A stretch of 64,000 bases of DNA, from contig JAIGNY010004522.1 of assembly GCA_020152595.1 (NCBI GenBank), forward strand, positions 229,501 through 293,500, written 5' to 3'. The translations under genes and the position numbers were made by a program. Each line of letters begins with the position of its first letter. The first letter of the stretch is position 1. The notes beneath the pieces are model-generated. The model saw only the letters and a list, made by a program, of their open reading frames with translations. It was not told the origin of the DNA and did no database searches. The DNA is from Chiridota heheva (lineage: Eukaryota; Echinodermata; Holothuroidea; Apodida; Chiridotidae). Below are positions 27,943 to 39,180 of the stretch, in pieces.

Positions 27943-28180
27943 TTGTGGGACCTAATATTTATATACAGATTGTGGGGACCTAATATATATATATACAGAT
28001 AATGGGGACTTAATATACATATTTGGTTATGGGGACATGTGTCCCCATAATCATGTTTAATTTCTAAATACAAAAACTTAATATCCCAGAATTGTTTGCG
28101 ATATATTCTTATATATGACCTTTTCTGTTATCAGGGAGGCACACTAGACAATATCCATATGATTGGTTTTGAATATCATT
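27676..28180. repeat. Duplicated 150-bp segment flanking a CAGATTGTGGGGACCTAATA array
   Basis: ACATGTGTCCCCATAA, AATATCCCAGAATTGTTTGC followed by GATATATTCTTATAT, and CAGGGAGGCACA occur at 27676-27810 and again at 28027-28160. Between them, CAGATTGTGGGGACCTAATA plus a TA run repeats about five times (27831-28005). Confidence 0.75.
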
Positions 28181-28239
28181 TTCATAAATAGAAGTCCCCA
28201 TAGACAGGTGATATATACATGTCCCCATAGAAACAGTTC

Positions 28240-28408
<169 letters not shown>

Positions 28409-28410
28409 AA

Positions 28411-29122
28411 AAGATAAGTTCCACGCATTGGCCATTACAAACAAAACAAATTAGGAAAAAATGACAATGTCTCTAGCCAACAGATTATTTTAAAAACCAA
28501 ATATTTCGAAAACTCCTGTTTCCTTCTTCAGTGGTATGAAGTTAAATGACGCTAGAAAATAACAGCGATGATAGCTTGCACGTTAGCACATTTCAAAGGG
28601 CGCCAAAAATCGTACGCGTAAAATAGTAGGCGCAAAAGGGGGAAAGCGCGCAGAAAAAACAACAAAAAAAACCCGGCGCCAAAATGCGCTACGGCACGAA
28701 AAAGAGAAGGACTAATGAGACGATGTGGAAGTGGAAACGTTTTCCCTAAAAACAGAAAAAGGAGAAAGATAAGACAAGTCTTTATTAAGTCCATGGATGT
28801 GGCTCTTACTTTTAATCATAAATTGCAATTCAAACAGCTTTCTGTCTTCCGTGCTTCTAAAGTTCCCCCTGATGAGAACCACTTTCAAATGTTTTAACTT
28901 ATGTCTAGGCAAATTAAAATGCCCTGCCACGGGATAACCCTCACTGTCACCATCAAAATCGCGAATAGACTGCTTGTGGTTATTGAACCTCAATCGGAAA
29001 GAGGTTCCAGTCTCACCAATATAAGAAATTTCCGGACATTTCGAACACATCACGCAGTAAAAATGCGTGGAATCAAAACGTAATACATCAAATTTATTAA
29101 TAGAATGATAGCTAAACTTTCA
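28411..29122 (-). mobile_element. Penelope-like element, 5'-truncated
   Basis: The minus strand carries a GIY-YIG endonuclease frame (28712-29119) followed by about 300 bp of 3' sequence. That sequence includes CACTGAAGAAGGAAACAGGA and a CGAAATATTTGG word, common in Penelope-like 3' regions. The reverse transcriptase that normally precedes the endonuclease is absent upstream (29123-29400), so the copy is truncated. Confidence 0.6.
28712..29119 (-). pseudogene. GIY-YIG endonuclease domain of Penelope-like element
   Basis: Open from after a TGA at 29120-29122 to TAG at 28712-28714, 135 residues. The first ATG in the conserved part gives MCSKCPEISYIGETG. The motif set is: paired Cys (CSKC), YIGETGTSFRLRF (GIY-YIG-type second strand plus the Arg helix), PVAGHFNLPRH, and a C-terminal FELQFMIKSKSHIHGLN (Glu as expected metal ligand, then Asn). 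In Penelope-like retroelements this domain lies at the C-terminus and nicks target DNA. Here it stands alone, without RT, so it is a remnant although its own frame is uninterrupted. Confidence 0.7.
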
Positions 29123-29376
29123 CATGAGTCAAGTTATACATTCGAGACGTTGCTATGTGTGACGTAACAGTGCAATGCGCGTAATAGACGCTTCTTTCGG
29201 ACGACAGTGATAACACAAACAATAGATAAAAAATGCGCTCAACTTTCTTCAAGAGCACATTCACCTTAGTAGTGCGTTGATAAAACGCACGGCAATTTAC
29301 GTGAATTTACAAAGGAGTGATAAAGGGCTGATGGCCGTAGACTTCAGACTAAAGAAGCCGTATTAATAAGGACAGA

Positions 29377-29609
29377 ATACACCCTTTCACAGTTCCGTCC
29401 GCCATTTTGAGTTGCGAGTAAATAAACAAAAATCCCATTGTTTTCGCGCGATGTATAACGTGCGTATTTCTAAACGACGCGCGATATTACTACGCAAACC
29501 AAGGGCATATTTTGCTTTGCGATCAAGCTCGTTAGTTTGTTTACTCGCAACTTTCTTTTACACGTCCTTGTGCGATTGAGTGAAGGCTGGAACAGTAAAA
29601 GGGTGTATA
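29377..29609. mobile_element. Short TIR element
   Basis: Left end ATACACCCTTTCACAGTTCC (29378). The right end, reverse-complemented, reads ATACACCCTTTTACTGTTCC. Further in, GTTGCGAGTAAATAAAC (left) pairs with GTTTGTTTACTCGCAAC (right). About 230 bp, non-coding, with CGCGCGATGT/GACGCGCGAT in the middle. A TA target is possible. Confidence 0.65.
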
Positions 29610-29908
29610 AAGGCCCAATTGCAGATACAATTTTTCAATTCCATCGCTATTTTACAATGACACGATTTTGGTTTGGCCAACTAACTAAAGTGTTTAAGCA
29701 CTAGAACAACAAACACAACACAATTTTATCCTAGATCTGCAGATAGTGTTTGCATAGTGCCCACAGAAAGTTGTTAGCATCATCAAAAGCTTTTATAGAG
29801 ATAGAACTTGTCAAGTCAAGCACAATAGTATAATAACTCATCCTTTTCTGATAAATACCGGTTTATGTAAAGCTAGTCTCTTATCCCCGATGATTTTCTC
29901 ACTGATAA

Positions 29909-30216
29909 TTAGTAGCGTAGTGAGGATTTTCATATTGGGGAGTGGAGGGGGGAGTAGTATTTGAATTGAACCGACCGAAATTTAGTGGTGTAGTTGAGGT
30001 GACACCGAAGAAGAGAGCTAGCGTCGCTTCGCCCCTGGACCCCACCAGGGACCCTTAAGCGGGCCCCTGGACCCCACGCCAACAAATCCAGCGCCTTGCG
30101 CTCGAAGTGACACCTTCGGTGTTAGCTCAACGACACCACTAAATATCGTGTCGGTTCAATTCAACTACTACCCGCCTCCCCTCACCCAATATGAAAATCC
30201 TGGCTACGCCACTGCG
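29909..30216. mobile_element. Near-complete palindromic MITE, about 308 bp
   Basis: Left arm GTAGCGTAGTGAGGATTTTC ATATTGGG, GAATTGAACCGAC and TTTAGTGGTGT pair along their length with the right arm (reverse complement GTGGCGTAGCCAGGATTTTC and so on). Only the centre (about 30020-30100, CCCCTGGACCCCA words) is unpaired. No coding capacity. Confidence 0.8.
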
Positions 30217-30306
30217 TATTACATTTTGGAGGGTCTAAAAGTACAGAACACACATATCAAACTTGACTTCATTCCTGACTGCTAGGCAAAATATTTTCAT
30301 TTATTG

Positions 30307-30935
30307 CAGTATGCAGTAGCTATACCTGTCCTGTCTATTGCAATAAGTATACCTGTCCTGTATATTGCAGTAGCTATACCTGTCCTGTATATTACAGTAG
30401 CTTTACCTGTCCTGTATATTGCAGTAGCTATACCTGTCCTGTATATTGCAGTAGCTATACCTGTCCTGTATATTGCAGTAGCTATACCTGTCCTGTATAT
30501 TGCAGTAGCTATACCTGTCCTGTATATTGCAGTAGCTATACCTGTCCTGTATATTGCAGTAGCTATACCTGTCCTGTATTGGGCAGTAGCTATACCTGTC
30601 CTGTATATTGCAGTAGCTATACCTGTCCTGTATTGGGCAGTAGCTATACCTGTCCTGTATATTGCAGTAGCTATACCTGTCCTGTATATTGCAGTAGCTA
30701 TAACTGTCCTGTATATTGCAATAGCTATAACTGTCCTGTATATTGCAGTAGCTATACCTGTCCTGTATATTGCAGTAGCTATAACTGTCCTGTATATTGC
30801 AGTAGCTATTCCTGTCCTGTATATTGCAGTAGCTATACCTGTCCTGTATATTGCAATAGCTATACATGTCCTGTATATTGCCGTAACTATACCTGTCCTG
30901 TATATTGCAGTAGCTATACCTTTCCTGTATTTTGG
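30307..30935. repeat. 27-bp minisatellite, about 23 copies
   Basis: The unit contains GTAGCTATACCTGTCCTGTA followed by TATTGCA. Two copies carry TATTGGGCA instead. The unit is a multiple of three and stop-free in several frames, so long frames are open on both strands (VAIPVLYIA; YRTGIATAI); these are not genes. Confidence 0.95.
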
Positions 30936-31079
30936 ACCTCTGGTTTTCAAGGATTATTTCTAAAAGTTGCTTAGAGAAAAGGATTCTTATCTTGTCGCAT
31001 GTTTAAAGCGTTCTCTTCTCTATAACTTGTTTTTCTTCTAAGAATGTGTTGACTTATTACTAGAATATATCAATACCTT

Positions 31080-31400
31080 CTAAGGTTCCAACATAATAAT
31101 CTTTGAGATTCTCAACTGAAACAAACTCACACCAGTTACTTTTCTTTTAAAAACTATGGAATGATTTATCCTTTGAAATCAGAAGCAGTACCTCCGGCCC
31201 CATTGATGTGTTCATAAATTACGTCAACTCTTCTCTTTTGAGAAATACTTCTTGTATGCATAGCATCAGTTTTTTATAAAGTTTTTTTAATTTTATTTTC
31301 ATGATTATACCTTATTGTTGGATTATTTGTGTGGAGTTTCGTTTTGTTTTTAACGTTTAAAGAACCTTGGGATTCTGCGCTATATAAGAACCGGGAAAGT
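31080..31400 (+). mobile_element. LINE 3'-end fragment (same family as 52190-54440)
   Basis: GAGATTCTCAACTGAAAC, then CTCACACCAGTTAC, ACCTTATTGTTGGATTATTT, GGAGTTTCGTTTTGTT and ACCTTGGGATTCTGCGCTAT follow the order of 54105-54425. It ends at GCGCTATATAAGAACC. Compared with the other copy it lacks about 60 bp internally. Confidence 0.7.
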
Positions 31401-31608
31401 ATATATACCAATTTATCGGGTATTAATTAAATTTATGTTTCAAAATATGATTAATGAACAGTTGCTAAGTGACGTTGCAAATTTGTTTTACAATGATCAG
31501 AACCTCTCTGTAGTTTGATGTTGATTATGTCAACGTAAATTATTCCTCAATTTGATTTCATGGATCAATTTCACCATGGTAACACCGATGGTCAAAGCTG
31601 TTTAAGGG

Positions 31609-31959
31609 GTGTTTAATATTCGAAATTGGGAAACTGTAGGTGGTTGCGCAATCTCACTTTCCCTTCATAATATCCTTTTAATCTCCGCACCCCGCCACCT
31701 GGTTATAGAGAGATATATAGAACAGTTCATAAATGACTATACCGACAAATTCAATGGTAGAAAGGTGGCAAAACCATGTGCCGCAGTTTACAAAAGAATA
31801 ATTACATATGTTTCTGAAAGATATGACTTAGGCAATACTATAGCTTCATTGTGTGAAAATCTATCACAAATCACGAGACTAACACATTTCATAAAACTCA
31901 TGGGGCCGCGGAGCAGTGTTTTAACTTGTGCTTATGGGGCACGCACGTTTGAAAACTAA
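31609..31959 (+). other. 116-codon ORF, unknown
   Basis: ATG to TAA, containing RKVAKPCAAVYKRIITYVSE and RYDLGNTIASLCENL. Composition is protein-like and a CCACCTGGTTATAG acceptor-like site lies at about 31700. I do not recognise a domain, see no donor or partner exon, and treat it as uncertain. Confidence 0.2.
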
Positions 31960-32269
31960 TCTGAAAGACGGAAATAAATAATTAATATTTTCCTTTTCTT
32001 TCTAACGTAACCCCCCCCCCCCCTCCTCCACCCCACCACCACCACCCATCAACAAAGAAGAAGATAGTTTCGGCGTGATATATTCTACAAATGTTTATTT
32101 GGTTATGGACATGGAAAAACAAATTCATCAGCGGCGTAGGAAGATATTTGGGGGCCAGATTGTATTTTTGTCTCAACAAACCACTGAAAAATGTATGAAA
32201 CTCTTTTTACGGTCCAAAAACTATCATTGTAAAGGGAGGGGGTGGATGGCTCATCAAATCATTGTAAAT

Positions 32270-32860
32270 TTTGGTAAAAATTGGCAACGTATCCCCAACA
32301 TTGGAGAAAGTTGGAGAAAATTAAGGAAATTTCACGACAATTGAAGCAAATTTCGCAAAAATGAAGGAATTTTTACGAAAATTGAACAGTTGAAGGAGAC
32401 CACATGAAAATTGAAGAAAACTTCTCGAAATTTAAAAAAATCCCCAAATGAAGGAAATTTTTCGAGGGTCTGCAGGGTCTAAAAACTATTTGCAAAGGAG
32501 ACAATTTCCCAACAATTGGAGACAATTTTCCGAAAATTGGAGACAATTTCCCGAAAATTAAGGAAATCTTACAAAAATTGACTAAAGCGAATTTCAAGAA
32601 AATGAAGGAAATTTTGAAGAGAACTGAACTTGGTTACGAAAACTGAGGAAAACTTCTTTAAATTTTCTTGCAAATGAAGAAAATTTCACAAAAATTGAAG
32701 GAAATTCTATGAAAATTAAGGAAATTGTACGAAAATTGAAGGAAATTCCATGAAATTGAAAGGAATTTTACGAAGATTAAGGAAGTTTCCCCAAAATTAA
32801 AGAAAACGTTTTCAAAATTTCCCGAAAACTAAGGAAATGTCACGAAAAGTACATTTTTAA
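32270..32860. repeat. GAAAATT-type array, copy E (longest)
   Basis: About 590 bp of degenerate phrases (TTCCCGAAAATTAAGGAAAT, CACAAAAATTGAAGGAAATT). Steps of about 20-22 bp. No gene. Confidence 0.7.
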
Positions 32861-33734
32861 TGAGTTTATTTTCAGCCACCATCTTTTGATTCAGGGAATA
32901 TACAATTTTTAGCGAAGTTTCTATAGAAAAATGTGTTTGGTGTTGCTGTTTTGTTTATAGAATAATAGAGTGTTTGCACTTAAGTCGTTCTTGCCAGTAG
33001 CTATAAGATATTTTTAGCCATTACATATTGAGTAAAGGAACACATTTTTAGCGGATATATCTTCAGACACTCTTCTTTGATTTAGGGATCACATATTTAA
33101 GTTAAGGTCATCTACTTTCAAGCTCATCCTAAATATTGATAAGGCGAACCTCCCATGCAGATTGTCCTGGGCGGACAGACACAAGCCGTGCTGGCAGACA
33201 GACAGACATATGTCACAGACAGGCAAACAGAAAAACGAACAAAAACTTAACGTGAGGAGTATTACTCATTTATAGATACGAAATAAAAGTGTTTGTTCCC
33301 TCCTTCTTCCCTTGGGTTGCCATTGAAACGGCTTAAAATGGGACTTGGCTTCTCCTCAACATTGCCCATTTGTTTCTACGAACAGACGAAATTATAGTCA
33401 AAACTGTATTACTCAATAACTTGATTGAGCTCTTACGAAAACAAAATTGTTTCCGAATAATAGCCCAGTTTGCGGTATTTTCGTGTTTTTCTTTTAACAA
33501 TTTGGATTCAGTGCCAACATGCGGATTCAAAAATGTATTTTTCTACAAATACCTTTGAGCTGCTGGATAAAAGGGTATAGTATCGTTTATACAGGCTTTG
33601 TTGACCTTTTCACACTTACATGATATATATACATATATATTGTTTGACAACACATAGCCTACCTACGTATGTCAGACTTCAATACTATTACTCAATTTCA
33701 AAATAACAAATAAATGTGGCATTCAGTGAATTTT

Positions 33735-34155
33735 GCAGACAAGAATAACATACATAGACAGCTGGAGTGGTGATAAAATGAGATATGACTGAAGATAACA
33801 GCATGAAACGACAAAGGTGAAAGTGTGCCAGTTGGATAATATTCTCATGACTTGTCCTGCTCCTTAAAAATTTGTTCCAGCAAATTATAACCACAAACTT
33901 AATGTAGCAAATAATGAAGCCACTTATCTTAATTAAAATAACCACACAATAAGCTATTGCTAGTTTGATACTCAACACCAACTTCCACAACAGCCCAGGA
34001 CGAAGTGGACAACTAGCACAATGGAGCCATTGATAAGGGAAATTTGATCCTAATTGCTTGTGGTTTTCAGAATAAAGAAAATAAAGAGGAAAAGTCTGAC
34101 CCGACCTGCTTATATATCAGGTCGGGTCTGACTGTTTGAAATTTTAAGGAGCATA
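33735..34155 (+). repeat. Dispersed repeat, copy 1 (inverted relative to 37425-37682)
   Basis: GACTTGTCCTGCTCCTTAAA, AATTTGTTCCAGCAAAT, AATAACCACACAATAAG, TTTCAGAATAAAGAAAATAA and CAGGTCGGGTCTGACTGTTT occur here and, reverse-complemented, at 37425-37682. The left part (33748-33815, ACATACATAGACAGCT) also matches 38628-38695 in direct orientation. Confidence 0.75.
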
Positions 34156-35250
34156 ACAACTAATGCTTGGTTACTTGACAGGTCACAAAAAGTTGTTGTT
34201 AATGAAGTATCTCCAAGGAAGAAGGTTACAAGTGGTGTTCCTCAGGGTTCTTTATTGGGTCCGCTTCTTTTCTTAATATTCATTAATGATATTGATGTTT
34301 CTCTTGGCTCTGGGATTGGTAAATTTGCTGATGACACTACGCTGTACAGGATTGTTGATGATGCTGAGGGATCTTTCACGTTTGCAAACTGATCTGGATA
34401 AGTTAGTTGTTTGGTCCCAAACATGGCAGATGTCATTCAATGTTTATAAATGCAAACTTATTCATTTTGGTCAGAGCAATTTGGCTTTTGTTTACTCCAT
34501 AAATGGTTTGAATTTTGGTTGTGTTGATCAAGAAAAGGATCTAAGTGTTGTCACTACTAGCAATCTGAAGCCTTCTAAACAGTGTGTTTTAGCAGCTGCA
34601 AGGGCAAATAAGATGCTCGGTTTGATTAGAAGAAATTTTTGTTTTCTTGGTAGAGAAGTTGTTCTTAAATTGTATAAGCAGTTAATCAGGCCACACCTTC
34701 AATATGCTATTCAGGCTTGGAGTTCCTTATATGAAAAGGATAAGTTCATTTTAGAGCAGGTTCAGCGAAGAGCCACTAGACTTATTCCCGAAGTAAGGAA
34801 TCTCTCTTATGAATCTAGGTTGCGAATTCTTGGTTTGACCACGCTTGAGTTGAGAAGAGTACGTGGCAATATGATTTAGGTTTTAAAGCTCCTATCTGGT
34901 AGTGATGCTTTGACTTCCTGTTATTTCTTGCATGTTTCAGCTAATCCTCATTTGACACGTGGTAACAGTGTGAAGTTGACCAAAAAGTTTTCACGGATAG
35001 ATATTCGGCGGTTTTTTTCGCAAAGAGTTGCTAATGAGTGGAATGATTCGCCTGAGTGGGTAGTTAGCTCAAATTCTGTTCACAATTTCAAAATTAACAT
35101 TGATAAGTTCTTTACCGTACTAACTCTGGGCGTCTTTGATTATTTATTTTATTGTTTTGTGGTGTTGGTGGTCTTAGTTTGGGCTTTTTATGGGGTGACT
35201 AACCTTTCTTAGCCCGTAATCTTGTTATGTTATGTTATGCTATGTCATTA
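34156..35250 (+). pseudogene. LINE reverse transcriptase remnant, 5'-truncated
   Basis: An RT of the CR1/Jockey type. The first frame carries SGVPQGS (34231-34251) and FADDT (34324-34338), the catalytic Asp pair. The frame then shifts near 34370. The second frame (to TAG at 34877) has SQTWQMSFNVYKCK, then KLYKQLIRPHLQYAIQAWSS and VQRRATRLIPE, the usual thumb and post-RT region. After the stop, a third frame (34910-35212) carries the C-terminal VANEWNDSPEWVV segment. The 3' end is a (TTATG)n tail at 35224-35245, as non-LTR elements often have. It begins exactly where the dispersed repeat at 33735-34155 ends. Not functional. Confidence 0.8.
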
Positions 35251-36740
35251 GGTCTACAGTATGTGGACCTGTTGAGCGAAAGGACCAGTTTTAAGGAAAA
35301 CGTTCACAAAAATTCCGTTCTCATAGAAAAATTACCAATACCATCGAAAATCTATTGCTTTCCACCTACAACAAGCATCGATATTGTTTTCATTGAACTC
35401 TTCAAGAAATTCTAATGCTATTTGTGTGGGTGATTTTTCTAGCCATACCGCCACGTTGTCTGTTTTCTCATAACTACTCAGGAACTTGGAAATTATCAAA
35501 TATATGTTCTTTGCTACCAGTTTTTTTTATAACAGAAAGAACTGCAAATATGTTTTCTGTCTACCAGTGTAATTTTGATTTATTTTGATATTGTGTCAAG
35601 ATTTTATTGTAAGTTTAAAATTTTTAGTCATGGGACTAGTTCCACTCAAATTTTAGTTCTAAAATGTGTAAAATGGAATGTTATGTCGTGCTCGCAGAAA
35701 ATGATGGAATTTGTTGTTACATACAGCATTATTCTAGTCTTACCTTAAGGCATTAAGGGAAAATTGACTTACTTGAAAAATACATGTTAAGCACTACCTA
35801 CGAAGCCTACAAGTTATGCAAAAATATTGGTAATCAAATGAACTCTTTTGATCAAAATTGAAAGAAAATAACATAAAAGTCTTTAAATATACAAAATTTG
35901 TACATGGAAAATGTAATTGCAAATTGTTCTGCAATCCTAAAATCTAAAAATATGGGACAATTAAGTAATTATGAAATAAAAACATATTTTTTTGGAGCTG
36001 ATCCACATACTGTAGTACTGTATGTAACTCAATGTAATGCCTAATGTTAGCCTCTAACACTAGGCTTACTCACATTATTACACTACAGATGAACACTATA
36101 TGGCCTAGGCTTAATCACATCCAACTGGACACGTTTTTTATTTTTTGTTTTTGTATTAGTACATTGCTATTGGAATGGTTGGTATGTATTTTTCTTCGAA
36201 TTCCATGAGTAAGCAGCTTACTCACAATATTACACTACAGATGAACACTATAAGCCTTTTCATATTTGAACCAGAAATCTCATTTAAATAATGTCACAAG
36301 GCCGAAATTCACGTGACCATAATGGACCAATCAAATTTCGGGGAATTTTGAACGTCTGCACAATTTACTAGTGTATGGGGTCAAGCCCATAAAGATACAA
36401 TTTTACACAATAATCAACAGTATATAGGGGCCTACATGCACAAATAAGCACTTTACTGAGATTTTAATGGTAGTGTAATTTGGTTAGGAAATTCCACACC
36501 AAACAGAAAATCTCTTAATTCACACAATTTGTCCGATATGCGAAACTAGTTCTCTCATTCACAGATAACAAGGGATATGCTGCAAAAGTTCTCAATACTA
36601 TTTTTACATTTTGTGCAGTGAAGTCAACAGCACAATTTCATACCATTAGGCTCTCCGCATTGAACATCAAAGTTCTCAAATTTGAACGATTTTTGCCAAT
36701 TACCGTCCTATTTTTGTGTTTCAAATGTGTTCATACAGTC
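35250..36740. other. Non-coding with a short duplication
   Basis: CTTACTCACATTATTACACT ACAGATGAACACTATA at 36066 recurs at 36219 with one mismatch. No gene seen. Confidence 0.5.
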
Positions 36741-36745
36741 ATAAG

Positions 36746-36876
36746 AACAACATTTTAACGTGCACACTAGGCCTAGCACAGGTGTTCCTAACGTTATGGC
36801 AACCTATACGCTTACTATATATTATTATATATATAGTAAGCGTAACAACATTTTAACGTGCACACTGAGGCCTAGG
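36746..36876. repeat. Hairpin with flanking duplication
   Basis: AACAACATTTTAACGTGCAC ACT occurs at 36746 and again at 36844. Immediately left of the second copy lies an almost perfect hairpin, 36808-36843: ACGCTTACTATATAT paired with ATATATAGTAAGCGT. Confidence 0.65.
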
Positions 36877-37300
36877 GCGTACGACTACATGCATTGAGCG
36901 TTACGTTAGTGTTATAAACGTTCCTGAGGCCAAGTTTTAACTTGAAATCTCACCTGGTTATCGCGTATTCCTTAATTGAGACAGTCTGAATGGAAAAAAA
37001 GTACGGATCCTCTTGGAATATGACAACAAAAACCATCCCCATAAAAAAAAGAATTATCCAGGAAGAGCAGTTGAAACTTTGACGCAAATTCAGATACTTT
37101 ACGTGTGCATACAACACAAAGCTTATACATTTACGTACGTTGTGCATGTAATGTTGTACTATTATGTACGTGCGTACAAGCTTATGAAGGTAATATCTTC
37201 AAAAATGCATTTTCATAAAATGCATTTTCCCTGCAGCTGATTGGTTGATTATATATTTTCAAAATCTATGAGTAAACAGGTGGAAAGTAGTCAAATTTTA

Positions 37301-37733
37301 CTGGTGAAATTTCACCAGGAATTTTAACAAATCTTCCTTGGTCGCTTTTTTCAGGAAGTATGTTTATTACTATTTCACCAGGATTTTTTGGTGAAAACAA
37401 ACAGGAAAGAATGGGCTGCTCCTTAAAGTTTCAAACAGTCAGACCCGACCTGATACATAACCAGGTCAGGTCAGATTTTTCCTCTTTATTTTCTTTATTC
37501 TGAAAACCTTAGTTGTTTTGAAAGTTGGTGCTGAGTATCATATTAGCAATGGATGAAGTCCTTATTGTGTGGTTATTTCAATTAAAATAAAGTGGTCTCA
37601 CTATATGCTACAGTAAGTTTGTGGTGATGATTTGCTGGAACAAATTTTTAAGGAGAAGGACAAGTCATGACGGTTTGGGAAATGCACTGCACCTAGTGGA
37701 AAATTTTACTTTTTCCTGGTAAAATTTTACCAG
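37301..37733. repeat. Repeat segment bounded by 18-bp perfect palindromes
   Basis: CTGGTGAAATTTCACCAG at 37301-37318 and CTGGTAAAATTTTACCAG at 37716-37733. A third, related hairpin lies inside (TTTCACCA at 37373-37380 with TGGTGAAA at 37389-37396). Between them is the inverted copy (37425-37682) of the dispersed repeat at 33845-34155. Confidence 0.7.
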
Positions 37734-38779
37734 ACATTTTTAAAGTGCGTGTGCACGTTGTAGAAAATGAATGATTGCTTTCTTTTTTCTCAATATAAGT
37801 ATAAATTGAGTCGAACTTATAGGCCTACCTTTTTCCAAAATTTAATTTGGCAACATGACGGAATATAATTGATCTGAATTATGATTTGGTACACTGGCCA
37901 TCTTGCCTATATAGTCCCCGCACGTTTAGTTTTAACAATTGAAACATCAGCACATACATTTTAGGATGTTCCACAAAACTGAAGGTTTTTTTTTTTGCTG
38001 ACAACAATCTTTTCGTTCATATAAATTGATTAATTAGTTTCAGTCAGTAAAATAAATGCAATTTTAGATAATAGCCTATAATAGTCCTTAAATAGCTGAA
38101 ACATATTACCCCAGCCTGCTAAAATGTTATAATCCCGAGATCATTGTTGTGAACTTAGACCGTGCTCTGGAGTGTTCGTCACTCGAACATTAGGCAAAGA
38201 AGATTAGTCCGCAAATGCTCCTGTAAAATGAACTAAAATCACCGTTAAAATAGTTTTTGAAGACTGAAAAGGCTTCGAACATCAAGAATTTGTATTGTAG
38301 ACCGGGGAAAAGGTGCAATGTTTTCGTTTTTTGATAAAGATCTAAAAACTGAAATTTTTCCTATGTTTTAACAGTGTAGCGATCCCTTAAAACAGCACAG
38401 TAGGGTATACGGCGTTTGCAGTACTCTCGTAAGATCAATACTACGGTTACATGCAGTACTAATGGATACCAGGGTTGGGTCCAACCTTTAAGTACCCAAT
38501 CGACTGGCAATAATAATGGACATGAGGGCTATCTAGTATTTTGTTCAGTCTACAATCTTCAAAGATCCCAACGATATTTTCAAAATTACCTCTAAATATT
38601 GTATTCCGTAAACTTTGCAAACAGTGTTACATACATAGACAGCTAGCTAGAATGGTGATAGAATGGTTTGTGACTGAAAATTACAGAATGAAGAAGCGAC
38701 AGTGACGGACCTAATGAGAAGCATGAATGATTTGTTCGAATTCCCTAAAGATTGCAGAAAGAAGTTGAATTTTCTGAAT

Positions 38780-39180
38780 ATACCGTCTATGCCAAAAAGT
38801 AAGGAACCATATATGTTATTTTGTAACGTATAGTGACCGCCATTTCCCACGATCCTTTAATTTGTTATATCTAACCTAAAAACGTTATGTGGTATTTACA
38901 TATTTTTTTTCTCCAAATTTGAAAACCGTCTGAGAAAAATCACGTTGCAAAGTGAAACATCACGTCTTGAAAACGGTTTAATCGTACGGAAGTAACTGTG
39001 GTCTTATTAACCAAATGGCGTAGCGACCGCCATTTTAACGATCCTTTGCTACACTGTTAAAGCCTTGTCTGCTGATGTGGTATTTACTTTTGTCACATTT
39101 GAAAAACGCCTGTGAAAAATACATAAATCAAATAGTAGAAAATTGTTGCAAAGTGAAACTTTAAGTATCTATTATATTTT
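38780..39180. repeat. Tandem module GACCGCCATTTT / GATCCTTT, two copies
   Basis: GACCGCCATTT(C/T)..ACGATCCTTT, then TGTGGTATTTAC, AAATTTGAAAA-CG(T/C)CTG.GAAAAAT and GTTGCAAAGTGAAAC, occur at 38833-38960 and 39028-39155. A third, diverged copy lies at 59343-59462. Confidence 0.65.

Noticed and set aside
30297-30974. Long repeat proteins on both strands (VAIPVLYIA, YRTGIATAI, YCSSYTCPV)
   Set aside because: The 27-bp tandem unit is stop-free in several frames; no start context, splice sites or non-repeat domain.
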